From CAZWSC01 sp964636385 (GTDB lineage Bacteria; Eisenbacteria; RBG-16-71-46; CAIMUX01), in contig CAZWSC010000004.1 of the NCBI GenBank assembly GCA_964636385.1, positions 36,974-100,973 on the forward strand: a stretch of 64,000 nucleotides of DNA, in the 5' to 3' direction. Made by a program: the position numbers and the translations under genes. Within the stretch, counting starts at the first letter, position 1. Each line of letters opens with the position of its first letter. Below the pieces are notes generated by a model. The model saw nothing but the letters and a program-made list of their open reading frames with translations. It had not been told where the DNA came from and searched no databases. This document shows positions 43,047 to 52,412 of this stretch, in pieces.

Positions 43047-45218
43047 CTAATCGGGATCAGCACTGGTTAGATGCCTCAGCCGCTCCATGAGACCGGCAGC
43101 CTCTTCGTCGTCCGGTTGCTCCTTCAGCACTGATGCGAGGTGTTCCTCGGCGATCTCCAGCCAGTCGGGATGAACCGGGGCTCCGGTCCTCTGTGCGGCC
43201 TCCATCGCAAGGACCAGGGACCAGCCGAGGCCGACCCGCGTGGGAATCGAGTTCTGTCCCCGGTGAATCGCCCTGAGAAACGATTCCGCCGCCTCCAGGT
43301 TCCGCCCGAGGCGCAGGTTGGCCACCGCCACCTCGTGGTCGTACTCCAGCTCCGGATTCAGCTCCATCGCGCGACCGAACCCGGTCAGGACATCCCGGGC
43401 GCTATCGGCCCTCACGCCGGCCATGCCCAGAAGCTCCCAGGATGAAGCGTGGTGTGGCCGTAGCCTCGTCAGTCTGCGCAGGTGCTCCAGCGACTCATCG
43501 TACCGCTGCTGCCCGGCATAGAGCCTGCCCAGCATCTCCGTCGCCATGAAGCTCGTCGAGTCGCGTTCGACAACGTGGAGGTACTCCCTCTCCGCCTGGC
43601 CCATCTTGCCCTGGCCATAGTAGATGGAGCCCAGGAGTATCCGGAACCGCATGTTGCCGGGGTAGGTCAGGACACAGAGCTCGTACATCTCCTCGGCCTT
43701 CGCCATCAGCCTCGCTTCCGTCGCGTCGTCCGGCGCAGCCTCCGCGGCCTTGCGGTAGTACTTCCCCACCTCCTCATATGCGTACGCCCGGGCGAACGGC
43801 GGGAAGTCCGATGCCACGTCAATAAAACGCCCGATGGACCGCTCCTCCAGATGCAGGAGAAGCACCCACGGAGCTGTGACCAGCAGCGAAGTCCCCAGCA
43901 CAAGGCAGACAACGGGGTGGGGGCGCGTTAGAGGGGTCGGGGAGCCGGAGGCCGCATGTCCTGTTACCACGCAGCCCGGCGTCTTCCGACTTCTTCGCGC
44001 TGAGCTGCCGGCGATCGCCGGCAGGAAGATCACGGCCATCAGGACAAGCCCTGCAGAGTGAGCGCTGAGGAGATCCCAGTCGCGCGCCCCTCCCAGCTTC
44101 CGGTCCACCAGAAGTGAGAAGAGCAGCATCGAGAGAATCTGCACAGCGAGGAAGAGGACCCGTGATTCCCTGATGCTCCGCCCTATCGCCCGCCACTGGA
44201 TCAGCACGACCGCAAGACAGGCAGGGGCCGTGATCAGCGCGAGGTTCGCCATCTCCTTCCAGTGATAGGCGGACAACAGGCCGTGTTCAGTGGTGAAGCT
44301 GAGGAAGATGCTGTGGACATTCTGGTTGTCCACGAACTCCTTGCGGAACCACGCCTCGTTGTACCCCTCGAGCAGGTGGAGGACGACGGCAAGAGCGAAC
44401 AGGGCCAGCGGGGGCAGCACAACCTGCGCCCACCGGCGCCCGGCGGACAACCCCGGGGTGCGGAGCAGCAGGATCAGAAGGGCCGGTGCGGAGAAGACGG
44501 CTGTCAGGTGGAATGAGAGGGCGAGGCCGAAGAACCCGGACGCCACCCACAGGCGAGAGTGCCCCTCCAATGCGCCGAGGCCGGCCAGCATGAAAGCCGT
44601 GAGGAAGACCAGGAGGAAGGTGTAGCTTTCCACGTATCCGAAGTACATTGCCGCAGGCCCCATGAAGAACATGAGCCCGAAGCAGGCAGTCCTGCGCCAT
44701 GGTTCCCACGGCAGACGGCGGATCATCGCCATGAAGACGGCCACCGCCAGCATGCCGCCGAGGACGGAGGCTACCCTGTAGACGGTGAAGGCGGATACGG
44801 ACAGCCCGAGCCGTGTCAGCCCCTGCAGCGCCTGGAAGTGGAGGAGATAGTCCAGGCTGTCGAATGCGCGGAACATGACCCCGCGGTCCGCGAGTTCGCC
44901 TATCAGGTAGCCGTCGCCCATGAAGAAGGATCGCTCCCGGAAGAGGGCGAACAGCGCGCCCGCGACCGGCGGCAGGATCCAGACCATCCACCTGCGCTCC
45001 CAGAGGATCGCTGAACACCGGGACTCCAGGAACCGGGCGCCCTTCCCCTGCAGCGCGGGGATTGTGACGGCTGCAGCGGCGATGACCCAGAGCGGCGTGA
45101 ACCAGCCGGGAAGGTAGAACAGGTGGTTGAAGCCCCAGGCCGCCGGGCCGGGCACGAAGCGCCCGGCAAGGATCAGCAACAGCACTGCGCCCAGCAGTAT
45201 CCGAAGACCAGTTACCAT
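43047..45218 (-). CDS. Multi-TM protein with C-terminal TPR repeats
   Basis: The 723-residue protein has about 12 membrane helices in its first 480 residues, in the style of GT-C/PMT-like glycosyltransferases (an early extracytoplasmic loop and an Asp in FMGDGYLIGEL), then a soluble C-terminal part (about 500-715) with several TPR units (YEEVGKYYRKAA, ILLGSIYYGQGKMGQAEREYL, MLGRLYAGQQRYDESLEHL, WELLGMAG). A glycosyl-transfer or surface-assembly role is possible, but the donor and acceptor are not visible. The open frame runs to 45419; the ATG at 45218 has a strong GGGGAGGGG site. The 50405 gene has the same plan. Confidence 0.75.
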   Translation of the reverse strand: MVTGLRILLGAVLLLILAGRFVPGPAAWGFNHLFYLPGWFTPLWVIAAAAVTIPALQGKGARFLESRCSAILWERRWMVWILPPVAGALFALFRERSFFMGDGYLIGELADRGVMFRAFDSLDYLLHFQALQGLTRLGLSVSAFTVYRVASVLGGMLAVAVFMAMIRRLPWEPWRRTACFGLMFFMGPAAMYFGYVESYTFLLVFLTAFMLAGLGALEGHSRLWVASGFFGLALSFHLTAVFSAPALLILLLRTPGLSAGRRWAQVVLPPLALFALAVVLHLLEGYNEAWFRKEFVDNQNVHSIFLSFTTEHGLLSAYHWKEMANLALITAPACLAVVLIQWRAIGRSIRESRVLFLAVQILSMLLFSLLVDRKLGGARDWDLLSAHSAGLVLMAVIFLPAIAGSSARRSRKTPGCVVTGHAASGSPTPLTRPHPVVCLVLGTSLLVTAPWVLLLHLEERSIGRFIDVASDFPPFARAYAYEEVGKYYRKAAEAAPDDATEARLMAKAEEMYELCVLTYPGNMRFRILLGSIYYGQGKMGQAEREYLHVVERDSTSFMATEMLGRLYAGQQRYDESLEHLRRLTRLRPHHASSWELLGMAGVRADSARDVLTGFGRAMELNPELEYDHEVAVANLRLGRNLEAAESFLRAIHRGQNSIPTRVGLGWSLVLAMEAAQRTGAPVHPDWLEIAEEHLASVLKEQPDDEEAAGLMERLRHLTSADPD

Positions 45219-45287
45219 CCGGCCCCTCCCCTCATGGCCGCGAGCATACCCGAACAGTGATCTGCGGGCCACAAAGGCCGCCTGCTT

Positions 45288-45316
45288 TTGCTTCACAGGG
45301 GCTGATGGGGTACAAT
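45288..45316 (+). promoter_or_regulatory. Promoter of the WYL regulator gene
   Basis: TTGCTT (45288-45293), a 17-bp spacer and TACAAT (45311-45316) lie about 80 bp before the start codon. The -10 sits in the word GGTACAATC seen also at 7665. It is placed in the 179-bp gap shared with the divergent TPR gene. Confidence 0.6.
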
Positions 45317-45397
45317 CGGACACGTTGTTGTGTGGCCTTCCCGCAGGCAGCGCCGGGGGCTTCGCGACAGGCCCGTTACACAGATGAGGATCCTGCC

Positions 45398-46501
45398 ATG
45401 ACCCAGACCCGACCTCCAATGTACCGGCTGGCAGTGATCGACCGGGAGATCAGGTGCGGCCGGTTCCCGAATGCCCCCGGCCTCGCGCGGATGCTGGAGG
45501 TGTCCACGCGGACTATCCAGCGGGACCTGGAATTCCTGCGGGACTCGCTGCATGCACCCCTGGAGTGGAGCGTCCCGCGTAACGGTTATCACTACACGGA
45601 GCCCAGCTTTATCCTCCCGTTCCACCAGTGGACCGAGGGGGAGCTCGTGACCCTGCTGGTAGCGGACAAGGCCCTCAGCGAGTACCGTGGAACGCCGTTT
45701 GAGGGCACACTGCGCTCCATCTTCACCAAACTTACGGATCGGCTTCCGGAGGAGGTCACCGTCTCTCCGGAGGAACTGGCTCACGCCTACTCGTTCCTGT
45801 GGACGGCGCCGGTGCGCAGCGACGGCAGCACCTTTCGCACCATCCAGGGGGCGATGAGGGAGGGGAAGACGCTCAAGGTCCTCTATCACACGCAGAGCCG
45901 GGACGACACGAAGTGGCGGCGGATCGACCCGTACCACCTGGCGAATGTCGACGGCGAGTGGTACCTTCTCGCATTCTGCCACCGAAACAGGGAGATCCGG
46001 GTGTTCCGCCCGTCGCGGGTTCTGCAGATCGAGACGACCAACGGTCAGTTCCGGGTACCCGATCATTTCGATGCAACGGAGTTCCTCAGGTACAAGTTCC
46101 ACGCGATGGCAGGGGATCCGCCGGTGGAGATCGCTGTGAGGTTCGACCGCACCCTCGCAGGCTACATCGCCGAACGCGAGTGGTCGCCCAATCACCGGCT
46201 GCAGTTCCTGACCGATGGCGGGGTGGAGCTCAGGCTGGTAACGGAGAACGTGGATGCGATCATCCGGTGGGTGCTGAACTGGGGGACAGGCGCAGAGATC
46301 CTGAGGCCGGCCTGGGTCCGTCGTCGAGTCAGGGACACCCTGCGGCGGTTGGAGGAGCGGTATGCCGCAAGGGCGAAGGCCGGCAGCAGGACCAGGCCCG
46401 AGGCCGGGGAGAGTGCGCAGGTGGGGGGAGCAGGCCCGAGTCGCCGGAAGCCTGGTCGAGGGAACGGCCGCGGGGCCGGGCGAGGGGCCCGCAAGGCCTG
46501 A
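45398..46501 (+). CDS. WYL-domain transcription regulator
   Basis: The 367-residue protein has an N-terminal winged helix (about 20-75, GLARMLEVSTRTIQRDLEFLRD) and a WYL domain (about 140-225) with WYLLAFCHRNREIRVFRPSRV, followed by a WCX-type C-terminal domain. WYL proteins bind small nucleic acids or ligands and regulate many systems, including phage defence in some genomes, but no defence gene is adjacent here. The last 40 residues are a basic, glycine/arginine-rich tail (RRKPGRGNGRGAGRGARKA) that could bind nucleic acid. The gene is transcribed away from the TPR protein gene, so it may regulate that neighbour. The start has a GAGGATC site. Confidence 0.9.
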   Translation: MTQTRPPMYRLAVIDREIRCGRFPNAPGLARMLEVSTRTIQRDLEFLRDSLHAPLEWSVPRNGYHYTEPSFILPFHQWTEGELVTLLVADKALSEYRGTPFEGTLRSIFTKLTDRLPEEVTVSPEELAHAYSFLWTAPVRSDGSTFRTIQGAMREGKTLKVLYHTQSRDDTKWRRIDPYHLANVDGEWYLLAFCHRNREIRVFRPSRVLQIETTNGQFRVPDHFDATEFLRYKFHAMAGDPPVEIAVRFDRTLAGYIAEREWSPNHRLQFLTDGGVELRLVTENVDAIIRWVLNWGTGAEILRPAWVRRRVRDTLRRLEERYAARAKAGSRTRPEAGESAQVGGAGPSRRKPGRGNGRGAGRGARKA

Positions 46502-46521
46502 GGTGCTGCACCGGCCGGGGA

Positions 46522-47028
46522 TCACTCTCCCCTGTCGGTTTCCTCCTCCGTCTCCTCCCCGCTCTCGGCCTCTCCGGCACCCTCTCCGGAGGGCTTGAAC
46601 AGGCCGTCGATCGAGCCCGGCCTGGGGCGGAACCTGCTGAACTCCTCCTCCAGCCTTGCCACGCGATCGTTGCGGCGGCGGTCGGCGTCGCCTTCCCGGA
46701 ACATCCGCTCCATCTCCGCCTTCTTCTCCCTGTCGCGAGTCTTGAAGTCGGCAAGCTCCCCCTTGATGGACGGGCCTGTGGCGTCCTTGGGCAGGGTCTC
46801 GAGAGGCGCGATGTCCCCGATGTCCAGCCTCAGCTCGAATGGTCCCTCCAGGGCCTTCAGCACCGCGAGCCCCCTCAGCTGATGGACGAGCAGGTTGACC
46901 TTCTCGGGAGATACGCCCAGCAGGTCTGCGATCTCCTGGGGTGTCGGGAGACGGCCATCCCTGTGGATCAGGATGCGGATCGCGGCTACGACAAGGTGGC
47001 TGTCGTCATATCCGGGTCTGAGTTTCAT
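46522..47028 (-). CDS. Hypothetical winged-helix-type protein
   Basis: The 168-residue protein has an N-terminal helix-turn-helix-like stretch (VVAAIRILIHRDGRLPTPQEIADLLGVSPEKVNLLVHQLRGLAV, about 12-56). The charged remainder includes a run of Lys, Arg and Glu (FKTRDREKKAEMERMFREGD) likely to form a coiled coil, and an acidic tail. Similar small proteins with one winged helix are common in uncharacterised operons. I do not recognise the family with certainty. The start at 47028 begins at the conserved region, but its ribosome-binding site is weak. The gene is convergent with the WYL gene (20 bp apart). Confidence 0.6.
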   Translation of the reverse strand: MKLRPGYDDSHLVVAAIRILIHRDGRLPTPQEIADLLGVSPEKVNLLVHQLRGLAVLKALEGPFELRLDIGDIAPLETLPKDATGPSIKGELADFKTRDREKKAEMERMFREGDADRRRNDRVARLEEEFSRFRPRPGSIDGLFKPSGEGAGEAESGEETEEETDRGE

Positions 47029-47225
47029 GACAGGCCTGATGATAGACCCGTCCGTGGCCCGGGGGAAGGGGGAGGTGAGCCGCGGTTGGCGCGGCGGGCA
47101 GAGGCAGGCTGATCTGAACTCGGCCTTTACATCCACCCCCATCCTGCGCGATTATGGGTCCTGTAGAGATGCACTTCCAGGGAAGGGGCAGGTCCCCGGG
47201 AATCAAGGTTGGAGGAAGAAGAGCG

Positions 47226-47468
47226 ATGGGACGTGAGAAGCGCCTCTCCGAGGCCAGAACGAGGGATCTGACCGACAAGAAAGCCAGGCCAGCGCAGCCT
47301 GCTCCCACTGCAGCGGGTGAACCGCTTTCCGCCACCGTAGCCACGGTGCCTGTAACTTCCCCGGCCCGGGACGTCTCTGCAGCGCGCATGATCCTGCAGG
47401 TGATTCTGCTCTACCTGCTGCCGATTTCCCTGATCGTCCTCTTCGGGAAGCTGGTTCTCGGGCTCTGA
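47226..47468 (+). CDS. Small tail-anchored membrane protein
   Basis: The 80-residue product has a charged start (MGREKRLSEARTRDLTDKKARP), a Pro/Ala/Thr-rich middle and one C-terminal hydrophobic helix (ILQVILLYLLPISLIVLFGKLVLGL), the plan of a tail-anchored protein. A GGAGGAAG site 8 bp before ATG 47226 supports translation. No family is recognised. It stands between the divergent winged-helix gene and the DUF4126 gene. Confidence 0.55.
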   Translation: MGREKRLSEARTRDLTDKKARPAQPAPTAAGEPLSATVATVPVTSPARDVSAARMILQVILLYLLPISLIVLFGKLVLGL

Positions 47469-47528
47469 GGGCGGGGCCGGCGCCGGCTCCCGGTCACTGG
47501 TTTCGCGAATAGTCCGGGCTGATTGTAG

Positions 47529-47534
47529 TACACT
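47529..47534 (+). promoter_or_regulatory. -10 element for a possible leaderless gene
   Basis: TACACT in TTGTAGTACACT ends 6 bp before the ATG of the DUF4126 gene, with no ribosome-binding site between them. If this is the -10, transcription would begin at or within a base of the start codon. No clear -35 is seen. Confidence 0.3.
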
Positions 47535-47540
47535 CCCTGC

Positions 47541-48143
47541 ATGGACTACCTGCTCTTCACACTTGCAGGGGTCGGGCTTGCCGCAGCCTGCGGATTCAGA
47601 GTCTTCGTGCCCCTGCTCGTACTCAGCATCGCCTCGATCTCAGGCCATCTCGAACTCGCACCGGATTTCGCCTGGATCGGGACATGGCCTGCTCTGGTCA
47701 TCTTCGCCGTTGCGACTGCACTCGAGATCACGGCCTACTATGTGCCGTGGCTCGATCATCTCCTGGACACGATTGCCGCACCGGCAGCCGTGGTCGCAGG
47801 CATTGTCGTCACGGCTTCGGTGGTTACGGAGATGAGCCCGGTGCTGCGCTGGCCGCTGGCAGTGATTGCAGGCGGTGGAGTTGCCGGGGCAGTTCAGCTG
47901 GCCACATCGACCCTTCGCAGAGCATCAGAGGTGATGACCGCGGGCTTCAGCCAGCCCGTTGCGTCATCGGTCGAGAACGGAGGGGCGGTTGGGATGTCGG
48001 TTCTCAGCATTGTCCTGCCGGTGGCGGCATTCGCAATCACCATCGCGATGGTCGGGGCTGTCGTCTTCCTGATCGCTCGAATGCACCGGCGCAGGAAGCG
48101 CAGGGCTATCTCACTCCCGACAGGTCGTGCCCCAGCTGGATGA
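47541..48143 (+). CDS. DUF4126 membrane protein
   Basis: The 200-residue protein has about five membrane helices and the DUF4126 signature: AAACGFRVFVPLLVLSI near the start, WIGTWPALVIFAVATALEI and YVPWLDHLLDTIAAPAAVVAG. The family is widespread and of unknown function. A basic tail (MHRRRKRR) ends the chain. No ribosome-binding site precedes the ATG, so the transcript may be leaderless. Its last 38 bp overlap the 3' end of the patatin gene on the other strand. Confidence 0.85.
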   Translation: MDYLLFTLAGVGLAAACGFRVFVPLLVLSIASISGHLELAPDFAWIGTWPALVIFAVATALEITAYYVPWLDHLLDTIAAPAAVVAGIVVTASVVTEMSPVLRWPLAVIAGGGVAGAVQLATSTLRRASEVMTAGFSQPVASSVENGGAVGMSVLSIVLPVAAFAITIAMVGAVVFLIARMHRRRKRRAISLPTGRAPAG

Positions 48144-50403
48144 ACAGGACCGCGCGACGTCCCTCCTCGAAGGACACCCCTGCGTGGATCGGCCCGGCAG
48201 GCGTCTGCTGCAGGAATCCCAGGTCGCAGCCACGGCCCATCCTTGCGCGTGCAAGGTCCTCGAAAGTCTCTCCCAGGACCCCTGCCGTCCCTCCCGCCCA
48301 GAAGTGGAGATTCCCCGCGAGTGGAGCGGAAATCGTCAGGGATGCGCCTGCCAGGTGAGGGGCGTAGAGGCCCATCTCGAAGATCCCTGTTGTCGCCCGG
48401 CTCAGATCGATGCGATGCCAGTGCCTGCAAGGCATCCCTTCCCTGCTGAGGCCTGAAGCACGCAGTTCAGGACGGAAGGTTAGAGGACCGATCGTCCGGC
48501 TGTGAAGCAGGTATCCGTGCGCCGTCTGGAGTACCGGATCATCCAGGCCCTCGAGGATCAGACCGTACTCCAGATCAAGCCGCCACCCGCTCGCCGGCAG
48601 TACCGAGTCATCGGTCGAATCCAGGTAGAAGCGTGAGAAGAGCGTCCGGCTCAACCGGTTCCAGGAGCACGTGTCCTCTTCATCAGGCCTCCGGCGGTCC
48701 GGGGGAATCCACCAGCCCTTCCCCTCCTCGCGGTCAAGACGAACTCCTATCAGGCCCAGGACCCTGCGGCCAACACGGAATGTTGTGGAGATCTGTGCCA
48801 TGCGGCCGCTCCGCACGAAGTCCCCCCTGTCCCTCTGCTGGTACCGCGTGCGGTCGGTCCTCAGAACGATGTCGAATCCGACCGGCACGCCCCTGATCTG
48901 CGAGGAGCGCATCCCCGCTTCCGCGCCATCGAGGAAGTTCCCCAGGAAGAGCGAGGTGTACAGGGTCTCGCCCAGGCGGAGCTGGTTATCCCGCCGGTAC
49001 TCGAGTTCTATGTTGGCCTTGCGTCTGTTGTCGTACATCAGGCCTATGGAGACCTGCGAGGGAGCCCTTTCCCGCAGTTCCAGCACTATGCCCATCTCGC
49101 CTGGAGCGGCCAGTTCGAGACGGGGCCAGATCGACTCGTAGTTGCCCGTTGCGTGCAGGCGCCTCAAGCCCTCCCCGAGGGCTTCGAATGTGAAGGGGTC
49201 GCCGGGGTTCAGGCCGAGGTCGCGCCTGGGCACCCAGCTGTATGAGCCGATCTTCCCTTCCAGCCTCACGTAGGCAACGGACAGCTTGCCCAGCTCTTCC
49301 ATGATTGCAGTCCTCGTGACGGGAACCTGCGCGGCGGGTGGGGATCCCTCCGGGAACAGCGCCCTGATGCTCTCCATCCTGTCCAGCGCGGCCCGGTAAC
49401 CAGCCATGATAAGGAAGCCCGCTTCTTCGAAGGAGTTCATCCCGGCATCGCCGAGATCCGGCTCGATCCATATGTCCCAGCCCGGCACCAGCAGTGAATC
49501 GACCCTCTGGGACAGAATGCGGAGGAGTTCCACGGCAACCCTGTCGGCGGTCTCGGAGACGTGCCTGTCCTCCCAGCGGCTGGCGCAGTTTACGGCGATC
49601 ACGATGTCAGATCCCATTCTGCGCACCTGGTCTATCGGCATGTTCCGGACCGTTCCCGGATCGATGAGCAGCCGCCGGGGATCGTCCGTGGGAATCGGCG
49701 GGTATGCAACGGGAACCGCCATGCTCGAGCGGATTGCGCGCGCCAGATCGCCCCTGTGCAACTCGCAGATCTCGCCCGAGACCAGATCCAGAGCCAGTGT
49801 CGAGAAGGGGACGGGAAGCCGCCGGAAATCGCCCCCCGTAAGGAGATTTGCAGGACCCGCAGATCGGATGATCAGCCAGTTGATGTTCAGGTCATCCATC
49901 ACGGCAATGGGCAGTCTGTACTCCCAGTCCGATATGAAGAATCTGAAAGCCCGGGACCGTTCCATGGCCTTGTGATATGCCGTTCTGCTCTCGTATGGCC
50001 TGGGAGGCTGTACGAACCCGCGGCGGTGTGCAAGTTCTACAAGGGAGTCAACCGGCACTCCGGCTGCGTACAAGCCGCCGATGACAGCCCCCATGGACAC
50101 TCCGCAGATGGCATCCACGGGAATCCCCTCCTCCTCCAGTGCCATGAGCACGCCTATGTGCGCGAGCCCGCGGGCGCCGCCTCCGGACAGCGCCAGTCCG
50201 ACGCTTGGCCGGGCCGGGCCGGGCCGGACCCCGGCGTGTGCGGGCCGGTCGGCGAAAGCGTTCCCGGCGGAACAGTTGAGACTGCCCAGGCAGAAGGCCA
50301 GGATGAGAGCCCTGACTGCCGGCAGACTGGTCATCCCGGCATTCACCGGGGCCATGATGCGTGGAGAAGGGCGGGAAAGGGTGTTGTCGCGGGGAAGAGC
50401 CAT
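48106..50403 (-). CDS. Patatin-like phospholipase with outer-membrane barrel
   Basis: The 765-residue exported protein has a signal region (AVRALILAFCLGSLNCSAGNAFA, about 29-51), then a patatin lipase domain with the oxyanion loop SGGGARG (about 73-79), nucleophile Ser103 in GVSMG and the dyad Asp248 in LIDPG. A POTRA-like linker (about 340-430) and a C-terminal beta-barrel of the BamA/surface-antigen type fill the rest. This is the type V-like autotransported patatin plan (PlpD, RssA-type). It probably releases or displays a phospholipase at the outer surface. The start follows the upstream gene's stop by 1 bp, so translation is coupled. Confidence 0.9.
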   Translation of the reverse strand: MALPRDNTLSRPSPRIMAPVNAGMTSLPAVRALILAFCLGSLNCSAGNAFADRPAHAGVRPGPARPSVGLALSGGGARGLAHIGVLMALEEEGIPVDAICGVSMGAVIGGLYAAGVPVDSLVELAHRRGFVQPPRPYESRTAYHKAMERSRAFRFFISDWEYRLPIAVMDDLNINWLIIRSAGPANLLTGGDFRRLPVPFSTLALDLVSGEICELHRGDLARAIRSSMAVPVAYPPIPTDDPRRLLIDPGTVRNMPIDQVRRMGSDIVIAVNCASRWEDRHVSETADRVAVELLRILSQRVDSLLVPGWDIWIEPDLGDAGMNSFEEAGFLIMAGYRAALDRMESIRALFPEGSPPAAQVPVTRTAIMEELGKLSVAYVRLEGKIGSYSWVPRRDLGLNPGDPFTFEALGEGLRRLHATGNYESIWPRLELAAPGEMGIVLELRERAPSQVSIGLMYDNRRKANIELEYRRDNQLRLGETLYTSLFLGNFLDGAEAGMRSSQIRGVPVGFDIVLRTDRTRYQQRDRGDFVRSGRMAQISTTFRVGRRVLGLIGVRLDREEGKGWWIPPDRRRPDEEDTCSWNRLSRTLFSRFYLDSTDDSVLPASGWRLDLEYGLILEGLDDPVLQTAHGYLLHSRTIGPLTFRPELRASGLSREGMPCRHWHRIDLSRATTGIFEMGLYAPHLAGASLTISAPLAGNLHFWAGGTAGVLGETFEDLARARMGRGCDLGFLQQTPAGPIHAGVSFEEGRRAVLFIQLGHDLSGVR

Positions 50404-50404
50404 G

Positions 50405-52318
50405 TCAGTTTGCCTGCCGGGACGAGCCTCCGAGTGCCCGTGCCGCACGGTGCAGATCCGCCTGCCTCGGATGAAGGCGGAGCCCTTCATCGATAAGCCC
50501 GCGGGCAGCCAGCGTATCGCCGGATTCGGCCATCAGGCGGGCGGTCTGAACCCTCACGGGTACTGCGCGGGGGCTTTTCTTCAGCACTTCCACTCCGGTG
50601 CGCACAGCCCCCTCAATATCGTCCGACTTGCGTTGCAGCCGCTGGAGGATGAAACCGGAGTTCCAGTCCTGTGGATTGTCCCTGTACAACCCGTCGGCGA
50701 CCTCCAGCGCCTCCCGGATCCTGTCCTGCATCTCCAGGACAAGCGCGAGGTTCATCCTGAGGAGCGGGTGATGGGGCGCGATCGCCAGGCCTTCGCGGTA
50801 CGACTGCTCAGCCTCTTCCCGGCGTCCCAGGCGCTCGAGAACAAGCCCGCGGTTGTTGTAGTTGCTGACATACCCGGGGTTGAGTTCGATGGAACTCTGA
50901 TAGGCCGTCTCGGCTTTGTCCGGCCGGTTCAGCTGGGCGTATGCATCTCCCAGGTTCGTATACTCCTGAAAGAAGCCTCCCGCATCGACTCCAGCCCTGG
51001 GAGGGATGAGGAGCAGGTAGAGCAAGGCCACGATCAGTATGCACACCGCTGCGATCATGCGTCTGCCTCCTGCGAGCCAGGTCCGCCCCTGGTGTACCGC
51101 CAGGAGCGCAAGGAGGGGCATGAACGGGGTGATGGGAAGCCGGTAACGGGCGCATATGAAGAAGGGGATGATCGAGATGAACCAGACGACGGTGAAGACG
51201 GCCAGCAGGCGGGCCGCTCCACCCCGTCTGCAGGCGATGACCAGGCCGACAAGGGCAAAGGGCGCAAGAAGGCCAAACGAGACGGGGTTCCAGCGAAGAC
51301 TCCACCGATCGGCCTTGTGGAACCGCGGGTCACTGTTGTTCTTGATCTCGGTGCGGGACCAGAAGAGAAGCGCCTTCATGCCGGTGAGGCGCACAGCGGC
51401 GGCGGGATCCTCGATCCACCATTGTACAGCCTGCCTCGTCCAGTGAGCCGAGACCTCCGAGGGCTTGAGATCACGCCCCTGTGCCTCCTTCGCGAGGCGT
51501 ATGGCGTCGAGATAGCCGCCCTGCCAGTCGGTGCGCATCCCGGGGGCGATCGCCGCCCAGCCGGTGGAGGCCGGGTTGTTGCCGATGTACAGGTTGATTC
51601 CCCCCTGCCACGCGATCGTCACGGCCGGATCCCCCTGCCTCACGTTGTGGATCCACACCGGCAGAATCGGGATGAGGATGCCGATCGCCGTCAGGAGCGC
51701 GGGCCTGCACAGGTTGCGCAGGCGCAAAGAGCCGGACGCGAAAAGGGGGATCAGCGGCAGGAAGAGCAGGATGTTCGGCCTTGTGATTGCCGCAAGCCCT
51801 CCCAGGAATCCCCATGCGAGCAAGGGAAGCGGCCGTGTGGTGCGGATTCCCTCCCTGACCATGAGATACAGGAGGAGGGTCGTCATGAACGTGAAGGGGG
51901 GTTCCAGCAGCAGTTGCCCCTCGAAGAAGATCGGGGTCCAGATCAGTGCTGTGCCGATTCCTGCTGCTGCGGCCCATGGACGGGGCAGGATGCGCAGCGC
52001 GATGCGGTGGGCCAGCACCACGGTCGCCACACCCAGGGCGATCTGCACAAGGCGGGCGGACCAGAGCAGCTCACCGGTGAATTCCTTCAGGACTGCAAGA
52101 AGATACGGGTAGAGGGGTGCCCGGAAGAACGGGTCAGGATAGGCCCAGCCTGACTCCAGGAGATCTGTCGCCCACCTGGCATGGTAGAGCGGGTCCATCT
52201 GCAGGACCGTGAACCAGGGAGTCCCTTGCAGATCAATCAGGTGCCAGATCCGTAGGAGGAGTGCCAGTGCTGCTATCAGGGCGGAATAGCTGAACTGTCT
52301 GCCTGATCGTGAACGCAT
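50405..52318 (-). CDS. GT-C-like membrane protein with TPR repeats
   Basis: The 637-residue protein has about ten membrane helices in its first 430 residues, with the PMT/GT-39-type opening (YSALIAALALLLRIWHL, then an acidic MDPLYHARWATDLLESG loop and PLYPYLLAVLKEF). TPR units follow (TNLGDAYAQLNRPDKAETAYQSSIELNPGY, NNRGLVLERLGRREEAEQSYREGL and more). It probably transfers sugar from a lipid carrier, for example in protein or lipid glycosylation. It precedes the patatin gene with a 1-bp gap. The 43047 gene is a similar but not identical protein. Confidence 0.8.
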   Translation of the reverse strand: MRSRSGRQFSYSALIAALALLLRIWHLIDLQGTPWFTVLQMDPLYHARWATDLLESGWAYPDPFFRAPLYPYLLAVLKEFTGELLWSARLVQIALGVATVVLAHRIALRILPRPWAAAAGIGTALIWTPIFFEGQLLLEPPFTFMTTLLLYLMVREGIRTTRPLPLLAWGFLGGLAAITRPNILLFLPLIPLFASGSLRLRNLCRPALLTAIGILIPILPVWIHNVRQGDPAVTIAWQGGINLYIGNNPASTGWAAIAPGMRTDWQGGYLDAIRLAKEAQGRDLKPSEVSAHWTRQAVQWWIEDPAAAVRLTGMKALLFWSRTEIKNNSDPRFHKADRWSLRWNPVSFGLLAPFALVGLVIACRRGGAARLLAVFTVVWFISIIPFFICARYRLPITPFMPLLALLAVHQGRTWLAGGRRMIAAVCILIVALLYLLLIPPRAGVDAGGFFQEYTNLGDAYAQLNRPDKAETAYQSSIELNPGYVSNYNNRGLVLERLGRREEAEQSYREGLAIAPHHPLLRMNLALVLEMQDRIREALEVADGLYRDNPQDWNSGFILQRLQRKSDDIEGAVRTGVEVLKKSPRAVPVRVQTARLMAESGDTLAARGLIDEGLRLHPRQADLHRAARALGGSSRQAN

Positions 52319-52412
52319 GGATGGATTGAAGCCTGTGCGCTGCCATCCGGTCAAGAAGGCCCTGCATCGCAAGTCTGAAGCTGGATGCAGTCTTAAGTCC
52401 ACCGGTAATTGC

